Assembly: GCA_907163375.1 (NCBI GenBank)
Contig: CAJQUW010015397.1
Location: forward strand, 1-64,000
Length of the DNA: 64,000 bases
Direction of reading: 5' to 3'
Source: Prostheceraeus crozeri
Taxonomy: Eukaryota; Platyhelminthes; Polycladida; Euryleptidae
In this document: positions 45,274 to 54,922 of the stretch, in pieces
How the letters are laid out: each line of letters begins with the position of its first letter
How positions within the stretch are numbered: position 1 is the first letter of the stretch
The notes under the pieces: generated by a model
Database searches by the model: none
Seen by the model: the letters and a program-made list of their open reading frames with translations, nothing else
Told to the model about the DNA's origin: nothing
Program-made: the position numbers and the translations under genes

Positions 45274-48200
45274 ATGGAATTCAACAAAGTTGAAAATTAT
45301 CGAATTGCTGCTGAGATGGAGAAGGCTACCATCGAGCAATGTAAGTATTAGTATCAAGATTGACTCTATTACTAACATCAAGAGGGTAGTCATCCTCATT
45401 AAAATCAAGAGCCCTTCCCTTATTTTGTTCATGTCTAAACCGAATCCAAATTTTACCTCCGCTCATCTTTGCTGTCATTCTTTTTCAGTGCATGAATGCA
45501 TTCGTAATGGCGAACCCGTCCCCCAAGGAGCAATCGGGCAAGCTTACGAGCGGCTCGGAAAGTGTAAGTATCCTCACCTATGAGAGTTGGAATGTCATGT
45601 TTTAGCACTTCTGTATTCGTATAGCTTACTCTCTATCATTATTATCTCCGCAACCTCTAATCTGATCTCTCTTTCCTCTCTACAGATATGGCGAAGAAGA
45701 AGAAGTGGGAAGAAGCCGCGAGGCGGAGATTTGAAGCTAAATTTTCGGCCCTACCTTCCCGCTCATCTACCTCCGCCCAAGCTGCGACTCCTCTCTCGGG
45801 CATTGTCATCGCCCCACCTCCACCGCCTGCTCCGCTCCCTGCACCCGTCCCTGTTCCAGTCCCTGCTCCTCGTCATCACGTCCCTCCGACACCGAAGCCC
45901 AGGACCCTTCCACCCTCGGCTCGTGTCCCTCTCCTGCCTCCTCCGCGTCCATCCTTGCTGCCGGAGATTAATTCATTAGATGGTAAGTAACCGTGATTGG
46001 GAAATAGGGGGCTAAGACTTCAAACTTGAAATGTTGATCATGTTACTAATCTCTTTTCTCTTTTTCTCAACAGATTTGGCGGCCTACCTCCTGGACGGTG
46101 ACGTTCCCTCCCGTCCCATCATCATCCCTGCATCACCACCGCCACCTGCAGCGGCCGAACTCCCTCTCCTCTCCGTCAAGTCGGTGGAGAGACTGCTGGA
46201 TCAGGAGGAGTTGGAGATAGTCGGAGAGGAGAGGGAGATGGAAGTCGAAGAGAAGGAGGACTTTCGATGCCAGCGGTGTGACAGGGTCTTCGCCTCAGCC
46301 TACAATGTGAGACGTCACACCGCTGACAATGCCTGCAGGGGAGGAAAGCACCGACCGATCCCTCAACGGCCCAAGTGTGAAGGTTGTGGACGCACGTTCT
46401 ACAACAGCACCAACTTGGGAGTCGACATCGAAGGCGGTTCCTGTGGCAGTGTGAGGCAACCACCGACAACAACAGGTAGGAAGCATCCTTCATCGCACGT
46501 CGGCTTTTTCTGTTCTTCGTGTCAGAAGACCTTTCCTACAGAGTTTTTTCTTTCTTCGCACACACTCTGTCACACTCATCCCACTGAGCTTTACACTGAC
46601 AACAACGTCACTCTAAGGCTGAGCAAGTTTTCCCTTGAGAGGCTCGTTCGCGATTATGAGTTAGAAAGCTCTGAAGCTGTGCAAGACATTCATCCTTTCT
46701 TGATGAATAATATAGGCTTAATTCATCAAATGTTGGCGAGTTTAGAGAGATTTTTACTTAAGGGCATGTTCTATCTCACTGCTCGTTTCAATAAGGTAGA
46801 CAGTAGCACGGGAGAAGTAGAGTCCACTGTGACCATTAGGATAGCCTCCTGTGCTGCTGATCTCATAGGTGATGTAAACGAGTGGATAGAGAGACATGCG
46901 ACCTATCTCGTCAGCAACTTAAATAAATTTAATGAAAGAGACAGTGGTCTGGTCTTTGATGGGATAGAGAAAGTAGACATCAAAATCAATCTTTTAGAAA
47001 ATTTACAAGGGAGCGGTTGTTTCACCCTCCCCAAAGCACTGGCTGACAAAAAGGCTGTCGTCAATGTAGAGTGTCAGTCCCAGTGTTTCAAGTATGCCGT
47101 CCTCTCCATTCTTAACTACAATGATATAGATAGGAATCGTCAAAGAGTCACCAAGTATTGTGAATGGGAGGATGAGCTTAAGTTTGATGGGTTAGATGTC
47201 AACACATTAGATTTTAAAGGCATCGCCCAATTTGAAAAATTGAATAACATTAAGATTGTCGTCCATCTCTGGGAAAAAGGTCTGAAGGGCGTTAGGTATA
47301 ATAATCGCCAAAGTAACTTCGACCGGGTTGTCAATCTCCTAGTCTATAGCGACAACCACCCAGAATGGCATTATTGTGGCATTCCCAAAATTTCTAGATT
47401 GTATCGCCACCAGCAAAGTTATGATGACAAACTTTATTACTGTGATCGCTGCACATGGCGCTTTAGGTCAAAACCATATTTTGAAGAGCATTACGAGTGG
47501 TGCTCTCGGGGTAAACTTCAAATGGAAGTCATGCCCAAAGATAAATTTTATAGGTATGAAGAAAACGGCAATGAGCTCAGTCCCATATGTACTATCTATG
47601 AGGACATTGAATGTTATATTGAACAAGAAGATCTAAGTCATGAGCCAGCAGCCATTGCCTGCTATGAAGTCTGGCATCCTTATTATAGGAACCAAAATAA
47701 AATGCATGTGTGGCAAGGCGAGGAGTGCGTTGAAAACTTCCTCAACTTTTTAGATAGGAAAGCCCGTTTTCATCAACGCTATGAAACGGAGCTGACTAGG
47801 AAATCCATGTGCTTCACAGAAGCCGATAAAATCAAGTTTGATAGGACCGCGGAATGTCCCCGCTGCTGTTCATCCTTTGATGATCAGCAACATAAGAAAG
47901 TGAGGGACCATTGCCATCTCAGTGGTAAATTTAGGTCTGCCTTATGCAGTAAATGCAATATGAAACTTAGGCTCAAACGGCGAACGCTCCCCGTCAGCTT
48001 TCATAACTTTAAATGTTATGATGCTCACATCATCATTCGCCATGGATTCGGCAAAATGAAATCCTGGTCATCTAAAGTGATTGCACAAAGTAAGGAAACA
48101 TTTATGTGCATCACTGCTAAAGTCCAAGTCGATAAGACGAAGGAGGGGAAGCCTGTCTTCTATGACAAAGTTTCTAGACAGTTTCCAGTTTATGTCTTCT

Positions 48201-50100
48201 TCCTTAGCCGCGTTGGCTAATAATTTAGAAACACTTCCCCTCACTCAACATTTAAAGAAAGACTATCCCAACATAAGTGACAGTCTGATACGACGGAAAG
48301 GGGTGTTTCCTTATAGTTATTTTAGTTCAATGGATACATTGAAAGAAACATCCTTTCCGTCCATCGATAAATTTAAAAATGATTTGACGGTGAGGACTGT
48401 TCGCTGGATGATTATAGGCATGCGGAGCAAGCATGGCTAGAATTCAGGTGTCGCACTTTAGGTGACTACATGCTTGCCTACTTAAAATTTGACGTCTATC
48501 TGTTGGCTGACGTGTTTGAGACTTTTAGGAAAGTCACATTAGAACAGGACGCCTTAGACCCCGTCCGTTTTGTTAGTCTGCCGGCTCTGTCCTATCAGTC
48601 AGCCTTCAAGATGACGAAAGAGAGTATACATTTACTGCAAGATGCAGAAATGTACACGTTATTTGAACGTGGTGTTAGGGGTGGCTTGACATTTGTCAAC
48701 AAACATGTTGTTAACCGCACCCAAGACATAGGATCGACCACGCATTTAATGTACATAGACCAAAATAATTTGTATGGGAGTGCACTCTCCAAGCCTTTGC
48801 CATAGTCTGACTTCCAATGGGTAGAGCCCCATGACATTGAACACTTCTCCAATCAAGCACACATTATGGCACTGGGAGATGAGGCCGACATAGGTCATTT
48901 ATTTGAAGTCGACCTCATCTATCCAGACTGTATTAAGAATAGGACCGTTGATTTTCCTCTCGCACCCGAATCTGGCATAGTCAGTCCAGATATGTTCTCT
49001 CCCTTTATGGAAGAACACAATAAGAAATATGAGGCGGAAAATGACTTAAAATATAAAGCCACTAGGAAGTTGTTGCTCACCCAATTGAGCAAGCAGCATT
49101 ACATCGTGCACTATTCCATCCTCAAATTCTATCTAGGTATGAGGATGCAACTTGACAAAGTCCATCGCGCTATCCAGTTAAGGCAGAAGCCCTTTCTAAA
49201 ACCGTATATAGAATTTAATAGTAAGAAACGGGCTGAATCCAAGAATCCTTTCGAAAAGGACTTCTTTAAATTTAAGAATAATGCCATCTTTGGTAAAACC
49301 ATGGAGGATGTAAGAAAGCGCATGGACTATCGCATCGTAACTGATCCGGAAACGAGTATCACGTTATGTCGCTCGCCGTTGTTTTGCCACCATGATGTCA
49401 TTTCCGGAGACATCACTGGTTTTAAAATGTTAAAATCTAAAGTAGAACTTTGTAAGCCCATTTATGTCGGTCAAGCTGTCTTGGATCACTCCAGGTTAGA
49501 AATGACAAGTTATTTTACCGCACTTTTAAGACATGTCCACTTCCCCAACGTGTGGAATTAGTAGGAGGTGATACAGACAGCTTCTTCCTAGCTTTGACAA
49601 CCACAAGCCAAGTCAAGCAGGAAGACATTTTAAAATATTTAGCACCCAAGTTTGATAGTTCCAACTATCCCACTGACCATCCGCTTTACTCTACCTCAAA
49701 TAAAGCGAAGCTTGGTTGCTTCAAGGATGAGTGTGCCGGCAAACAGATAGAGGAGATGATCTTGCTTCGCCCCAAGATATACTCCATGAAGCTAAAATCC
49801 TCAGAGCTTTCTATAAAACGGGCAAAAGGCATCTTGAAGTCAATCGTTAGAAAAATGACACATAGGGACTATCAAGATGCCTTAGATTCTCTTAAAATTA
49901 AAAAAGTAGAAATGACCATTTTAAAATCACAGTCGCATCAAGTCAGAACAACGACGTTTAGGAAACGAGGTCTCTCAGCTTGGGAAGAGAAGCGATGCTG
50001 GATGAGTCCTAACCACTCATTACCGTACGGCCATCCAGACACTCATCTACCTCCACCCAAGAGACAGAAACTTTCTCCTCCTCCGTCCGGCGATGTCTGA
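45274..50100 (+). pseudogene. polB: Protein-primed family-B DNA polymerase, spliced and broken
   Basis: Replicative polymerase of Polinton type. The start ATG at 45274 sits in a second exon after the leader. Coding exons are 45274-45340, 45489-45563, 45686-45982 and 46074 onward, all with GTAAGT donors and pyrimidine-AG acceptors in matching phase 1. Order of domains: basic N-terminus, Pro-rich linker (exon 3), three C2H2-like fingers (about 46265-46580), a conserved N-terminal domain with QCFKYAVLS and WHYCGI, exonuclease motif YEDIECYIE (about 47600), a CPRC...HCH zinc module (about 47855-47960), motif A YIDQNNLYGSA (48755), motif B FKFKNNAIFGKTMEDVRKR (49270), and motif C GDTDSF (49567). 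Breaks: frame changes near 48180, 48390 and 49550, and a TAG at 48803-48805. Catalytic Asp residues survive, but the gene cannot give one product. Confidence 0.9.
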
Positions 50101-50231
50101 TGATGAATGCTTCCTCTGTGTTGTGGTTGATGTTTTGCTTTTTACTCCATGGCGTTTTCTATGGAGTGTTGTGAGTGAGTGCCTTGTAACATGCGTCCAA
50201 CTCCTGATCACTTCATATCATGACTTACATA

Positions 50232-50345
50232 TCAACTAGTTTTTCCTGACGTTGTTTTCTCCCTGCACATGAGTGACTTTGTTTTCTCCCTGCACATGAG
50301 TGACTTTGTTTTCTGCGGTGACGTGAGTCATAAAAACTTTGTTTT
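50232..50345 (+). repeat. Three tandem ~28-bp repeats after polB
   Basis: TTGTTTTCTCCCTGCACATG followed by AGTGACT occurs twice, with a third diverged copy (TTGTTTTCTGCGGTGACGTG). It lies in the polymerase 3' flank. Confidence 0.75.
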
Positions 50346-50439
50346 CTGCTACCATCAGTATTAACTATGTGTGACTGTGATGAAATGTCTGTCATTCAAT
50401 AACATATCATGTACAGACTGTCTCGTTTTTCTTTTGACA

Positions 50440-52060
50440 TAAAGATGGGATTCTCACTCAATAGATAGAAGTAAAAGTTTTGATCATTTTATAAGATGGG
50501 TAGGGTTAGAAATAAAGTTGATGATTGTAAAGTTACATATCACTGTTTGTAAGATAGGCGAAATATAAAATGAAGTCATAACCATGTTAGTGTTTGTAAA
50601 GCTAGAAATAAAGTTGATGTTTGTTAAGTTAGAAATAAAGTTGATGATTGTAAAGTTATAACCATATCACTGTTTGTAAGATAAGTGAAATGTAAATTAA
50701 GTCAGAATCACTTCACTGTTTGTAAAGTTAGAAATAAAGTTGACGTTTGTAAAGTTAGAAATAAAGTTGATGATTGTAAAGTTATAACCATATCGCTGTT
50801 TGTAAGATAAGTGAAATATAAAATGAATTCAGAATCACCTCACTGTTTGTAAAGTTAGAAATAAAGTTGACGTTTGTAAAGTTAGAAATAAAGTTGATGA
50901 TTTTAAAGTTATAACCATATCACTGTTTGTAAGATAGGCGAAATATAAAATGGAGTAATAACCATGTTAGTGTTTGTAAAGCTAGAAATAAAGTTGATGA
51001 TTGTAAAGTTATAACCATATCACTGTTTGTAAGATAGGTGAAATATAAAATGAAGTCATAACCATGTTAGTGTTTGTAAAGTTAGAAATAAAGTTGATGC
51101 TTGTAAACTTAGAAATAAAGTTGATGATTGTAACGTTATAACCATATCACTGTTTGTACGATAGGCGAAATATAAAATGAAATCATAACCATGTTAGTGC
51201 TTGTAAAGCTAGAAATAAAGTTGACGTTTGTAAAGTTAGAAATAAAGTTGACGCTTGTAAAGTTAGAAATAAAATTATCACCATGTCGCTGTTTGTAAGA
51301 TAAGTGAAATGTAAATTAAGTCAGAATCACTTCACTGTTTGTAAAGTTAGAAATAAAGTTGACGTTTGTAAAGTTAGAAATAAAGTTGATGATTGTAAAA
51401 TTATAACCATATCACTGTTTGTAAGATAGGCGAAATATAAAATGAAGTCATAACCATGTTAGTGTTTGTAAAGCTAGAAATAAAGTTGATGATTGTAAAG
51501 TTAGAAATAAAGTTGATGATTGTAAAGTTATAACCATATCACTGTTTGTAAGATAGGTGAAATGTAAATGAAGTCAGAATCACTTCACTGTTTGTAAAGT
51601 TAGAAATAAAGTTGACGTTTGTAAAGTTAGAAATAAAGTTGATGATTGTAAAGTTATAACCATATCACTGTTTGTAAGATAAGTGAAATGTAAATGAATT
51701 CAGAATCACTTCACTGTTTGTAAAGTTAGAAATAAAGTTGACGTTTGTAAAGTTAGAAATAAAGTTGACGCTTGTAAAGTTAGAAATAAAGTTATCACCA
51801 TGTCGCTGTTTGTAAGATAGGTGAAATGTAAATGAAGTCAGAATCACTTCACTGTTTGTAAAGTTAGAAATAAAGTTGACGTTTGTAAAGTTAGAAATAA
51901 AGTTGATGATTGTAAAGTTTGAATTAATGTTAAAATTATTTCACTGTTTGTACAGTTTGTAAGATAGGTGAAATATAAAATGAAGTCATAAGTATTTCAC
52001 TATTTGCAAGATAGGTAAAGTATAAAATAAAGTCAAAACCATGTTAGAGTTTGTAAGTTA
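50440..52060 (+). repeat. AATAAA-bearing tandem array (~1.6 kb)
   Basis: A higher-order array built from a 26-bp unit (GTTAGAAATAAAGTTGA followed by CG or TG and TTTGTAAA) alternating with a longer segment CACTGTTTGTAAGATAGGTG...AAATGAAGTCAGAA. I count about two dozen AGAAATAAAGTT copies. Each contains AATAAA, a poly(A) signal in the sense direction of the polymerase gene and 340 bp after its stop. Related words occur in the terminal repeats. Minus-strand reading frames through it are repeat artefacts. Confidence 0.9.
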
Positions 52061-52179
52061 ACATCCTCACCAACGCATGTAACATCATGACAATTTCTTC
52101 GGCTTAGGAAACATCAACCACTTTGCTGACTCATGTCTATGAATAGCTCTGACTCATGAAGGGGTAAAGCGCCAGTCAT

Positions 52180-52400
52180 ACGAATCTAATCAGTCTTGTT
52201 CAACCTTTTCACCAACACGTGTGTGGGCGTGTCATTCAACATCGATGGCGCCTCACGTCAGACAGCGTGACCTTTTCACCGACAAGTGTGTGGACATCCT
52301 TTCATGTCTATAGATAGCGCTGACTCATCATAAAGCGAAGAACTTGTTGATGACCTTTTCACTGACAAGAGTGTGAGCGATAGTTCATTGCGATGACTCA
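52180..52400 (+). repeat. Three diverged repeats between array and TBP-like gene
   Basis: ACCTTTTCACCAACACGTGT, ACCTTTTCACCGACAAGTGT and ACCTTTTCACTGACAAGAGT occur at intervals of about 65-95 bases together with GCGCTGACTCAT-type words. Confidence 0.65.
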
Positions 52401-52419
52401 TTCAAAACACATCATGTGA

Positions 52420-52959
52420 TTAACACGATTCTATTGAGTGTGACTCATACAAATAACGCATTAAAGATTTAACAATGTCAGCTACTTTACTGATATCACG
52501 TAAACCAGTCATGATACAATGTCCGTTGTGAAACACTGCAATATGTACAGGATGCCACTTCTGAATCAGAGCAGCAGGAAAGAGTTCAGTTTCATAAAAT
52601 ATACAATGATTACTGGTTTTAATGTTGGCTAGATTCACTAACATCTTCAATTGAACAGACACTACTATATTCTTCAATGTCAGGGGACTGAGGCGGAGAT
52701 AAGGCATGAGTGTTCGCATTTTCTTGACGACTTCGTAACACATGGACTGCATCACGAAATGAGAAAGAATTCCTAGGACTTGGATTTTGCCGCAACGAAA
52801 GATTTGAAGATTTCGACCTTTGCTCATGCAAATGACCAACATTTGTGGACGACCGCGATGATAGACTGAATCGGGAAGATGGGAATGCAACTGTTCTAAA
52901 TCGATGTCTCTTCTGAGATTCATTTCGCGCATGGCGTTGATGATGCGGAAGGGGAGCAT
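52420..52959 (-). CDS. TATA-binding-protein-like transcription factor (179 aa)
   Basis: The whole 179-residue protein matches the two-repeat saddle core of TBP, which binds the TATA minor groove and nucleates the initiation complex in the nucleus. Repeat 1 covers about residues 5-82 (LVICMSKGRNLQIFRCGKI, then a VLG turn). Repeat 2 covers about 92-172 (LKNIVVSVQL, then FYETELFPAALI, then HIAVFHNGHCIMTG). Three of the four DNA-kinking Phe positions are kept (F54, F127, F143); the one before strand LVICM is replaced around P38/Q39. There is no N-terminal extension, as in archaeal and viral TBPs. The frame is intact, and the start at 52959 is supported by a TATAAAAGG 35-43 bases upstream. The TBP assignment rests on fold-pattern matching by eye, without a profile search. 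Confidence 0.8.
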   Translation of the reverse strand: MLPFRIINAMREMNLRRDIDLEQLHSHLPDSVYHRGRPQMLVICMSKGRNLQIFRCGKIQVLGILSHFVMQSMCYEVVKKMRTLMPYLRLSPLTLKNIVVSVQLKMLVNLANIKTSNHCIFYETELFPAALIQKWHPVHIAVFHNGHCIMTGLRDISKVADIVKSLMRYLYESHSIESC

Positions 52960-53221
52960 GACTCACAAATGACATGAGGGTTGAGTGAACTTCCCTTTTA
53001 TACTTTTCCCATGAGGGTTTTGGAATCACAATGTAGCAGTGATCATTATGTAGAATCATCTCTTGAATGCGAATAAATACAATGCCGTCTCCTACGTTAA
53101 TGACACGACAAGACTTGGATAGGATTGCACGATGCAACCTTCGTAGATGAAAGCGTTCTAGAGTTATCTGAAGTTGACGTTTCGTATCATGAAATGTAAC
53201 ACTGACTTTTCCATGATACAT
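52619..53221 (-). CDS. Overlapping 200-codon frame upstream of the TBP-like gene
   Basis: This minus-strand frame starts at 53221 and overlaps the first 341 bases of the TBP-like gene in another frame. Its first 85 residues (with VSVTFHDTKRQLQITLERF, then INVGDGIVFIRIQEM and HCYIVIPKPSWEKY) look like an ordinary beta-rich protein. The rest, inside the overlap, is Ser/Arg-rich and ends SPPQSPDIEEYSSVCSIEDV. A pyrimidine-rich TTCTTTCTTAG lies about 45 bases before the start and may be a splice acceptor, so the first part could be an exon of the gene at 53403-54004. I do not recognise the protein. The overlap part may be non-coding. Confidence 0.45.
   Translation of the reverse strand: MYHGKVSVTFHDTKRQLQITLERFHLRRLHRAILSKSCRVINVGDGIVFIRIQEMILHNDHCYIVIPKPSWEKYKREVHSTLMSFVSHAPLPHHQRHARNESQKRHRFRTVAFPSSRFSLSSRSSTNVGHLHEQRSKSSNLSLRQNPSPRNSFSFRDAVHVLRSRQENANTHALSPPQSPDIEEYSSVCSIEDVSESSQH
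52994..53002 (-). promoter_or_regulatory. TATA box of the TBP-like gene
   Basis: TATAAAAGG on the minus strand, ending 35 bases before the ATG at 52959. It is the same 9-mer as in the polymerase promoter (44785-44793), suggesting common control, conceivably by the element's own TBP-like protein (inference). Confidence 0.65.
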
Positions 53222-53402
53222 GGAGCCATGCTGATAATTTCCACATGATTAAAACTTGAGTGAAGAAGGGTATGCCTAAGAAAGAAGGAGAGAGAGTCAT
53301 GTTCATGTGTGGCATGGTGAGTGTACATTTTCTTTCTTGATACGGTGGCCGTTAGGCCGTGGTCTCATAAAGACCGATGGTGCGTTCTCAGTGTGTGGAG
53401 TA

Positions 53403-54004
53403 TTACTGTAGTTGATCATCATCAACATGGACATCATTTTTAAAGGTGATGGAGACAAGATAGGGATTCAACGTAAACAACCTTCCGTCCCTGCGCGGAC
53501 CCATGTAGATGGTTTGAATTTTAATTTCGAAGGAGTAGAATCCTTTTCCCAAAATGGGGAGCGGTTTGCAATTGAGTAAGTCGAATTCGCTGCCCTCCTT
53601 TTCATGGATGATGAGACAGTGTCTATCCATATGCACATACATGTACATGTATCGTCTTTCAATGATGGGAACTTGTGGCCGCTTCCCATTGTGTCGAACA
53701 ATTTCTTTGGGAATGGTGAGATTTTCTTTCAGGAATGTTTCAAGAGTATTGAATTGTAACCGTTCCAATAGTCTAACGGCACACACACGGCCAGTACATA
53801 CTTTGTTGACATAAACTTTAGATAATCTATCCGATGACTTGGAGTTTTTATGGTCACGGCTTCTCCATGATGAGTTATCTTTTGATTGGAAGCATTTTTA
53901 CCCGATGATAAAGTAAGGGAGTTCAGTGTACCCAGTGCGAGAGCAGAGGAGTTGATGACTTCGACCAACTGCATGGTTAGCGCAAGGACGGAAATGATTG
54001 CCAT
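53403..54004 (-). CDS. Unidentified element protein, two overlapping frames
   Basis: Two minus-strand frames, 54004-53729 and 53786-53403, overlap by 58 bases. The first ends shortly after a CACACACAC run at about 53781-53790, where the second starts reading CAVRLLERLQFNTLETFLKE. One gene with a slippage-type frame change there, or a splice, is likely. The second part is beta-rich: VPIIERRYMYMYVHMDRHC, GSEFDLLNCKPLPILGKGF, then FEIKIQTIYMGP. No family is recognised. A TATA box at 54020-54026 lies so close that transcription would begin near the second Met (about 53974), which may be the true start. It could be a structural or regulatory protein of the element. Confidence 0.5.
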
Positions 54005-54019
54005 GAGCTCAGTCGTTCG

Positions 54020-54026
54020 TTTTATA
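54020..54026 (-). promoter_or_regulatory. TATA box, minus strand
   Basis: TATAAAA on the minus strand upstream of the unidentified gene at 53403-54004. Confidence 0.5.
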
Positions 54027-54254
54027 AGCAGACCTAGCTCAAATCACATACGTTTCCCTTTTCTCGTTTTCCCTGTCTTTGTTATGTGACAAAGCGTTAT
54101 CGCACGTGAACTTTTGACTGCGTGGGTGGAAACCTTCCCTTTTACAAAGTCGTTCTAGTCCTCACAAAGACTTGAGTGACACGCCCCTTCTAGCGAACAA
54201 AGACGCATTCATTTATCTAACAAAGCGCAATGACTCATGTTGCTCTATACACCA

Positions 54255-54599
54255 TTACAAAATACTCAGTGAAAAGAAAATTTTATTGCATCTACGACGA
54301 TCAAACAGAGTCGTGGATATAAACACACTCATTTGAATCATGATATATTTAACAACGTATGCATTTCCTTCCATCGTCCCTTCCATTTTCTCCATAATTT
54401 TCTCCGCATGTCGTGCATAAGATAGGTCACTAAGAGTAGTCCATTCTGAGCAATAGAATTCAAAACGAAGTTGCTTTTGCAAATCTTTCAACTCAATATA
54501 AGCAATGAGTCTACACTTCACATCTTCAGGTTGTAAACTCTCTATTAATCTTTTGAAGAGAGGAAGACTTTCAGTTGCTGCCACTTTCATATCATTCAT
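54255..54599 (-). CDS. Second PolB N-terminal-like protein (114 aa)
   Basis: An intact minus-strand frame whose residues of about 14-95 follow the same pattern as the 154-aa gene at 44193-44657 and the polymerase N-terminal domain: RLIAYIELKDLQKQL, then a Phe-Tyr-Cys strand, then SYARHAEKIMEKM and ending YIMIQMSVFIS. It is shorter, lacking the leading segment. It sits at the opposite end of the unique region, next to the right terminal repeat, so the element carries this domain three times. Function unknown. The resemblance is by alignment pattern only. Confidence 0.6.
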   Translation of the reverse strand: MNDMKVAATESLPLFKRLIESLQPEDVKCRLIAYIELKDLQKQLRFEFYCSEWTTLSDLSYARHAEKIMEKMEGTMEGNAYVVKYIMIQMSVFISTTLFDRRRCNKIFFSLSIL

Positions 54600-54602
54600 C
54601 TC

Positions 54603-54922
54603 TACTTTAAATGTAAGTTTCCAAGCTTATTAAAATCCATCGAATCCTTGTTTATCAAGAGTCAAATGACACATGTGGTTACTTAAGGTACGTTGCGACT
54701 ATAGATTTCACATTGCTTCAATGACTTCCAGTATGAATAAAACAGAAATAACAATCATGTTCTACTGTAAGTCTATTAAACACCAGACAAAATTTACAAG
54801 TACAGAATACACTTCATAAAATGATCATCATTCATTTACAAGGAGTAAAAACATGTTTTACATAGACCCATGATGTTGACAATAATATAGATAGAGTTCA
54901 CAAACGTCATAGAGACTACAAT
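54603..54922. other. Unique spacer before right terminal repeat
   Basis: AT-rich, no frame of note. Presumably holds the promoter of the 114-aa gene, but no clear TATA was found. Confidence 0.4.

Noticed and set aside
46470-46490. Additional intron starting at CAGGTAGG in the polymerase long exon
   Set aside because: The frame stays open through it and encodes a plausible finger region (FFCSSCQKTF), with no clear acceptor nearby.
51665-51847. 60-codon repetitive peptide frame in the AATAAA array
   Set aside because: A by-product of the 26-bp repeat; other units do not stay open.
50440-52060. CRISPR-like array
   Set aside because: Regular repeats, but no unique spacers, a eukaryotic context and higher-order duplication typical of a minisatellite.
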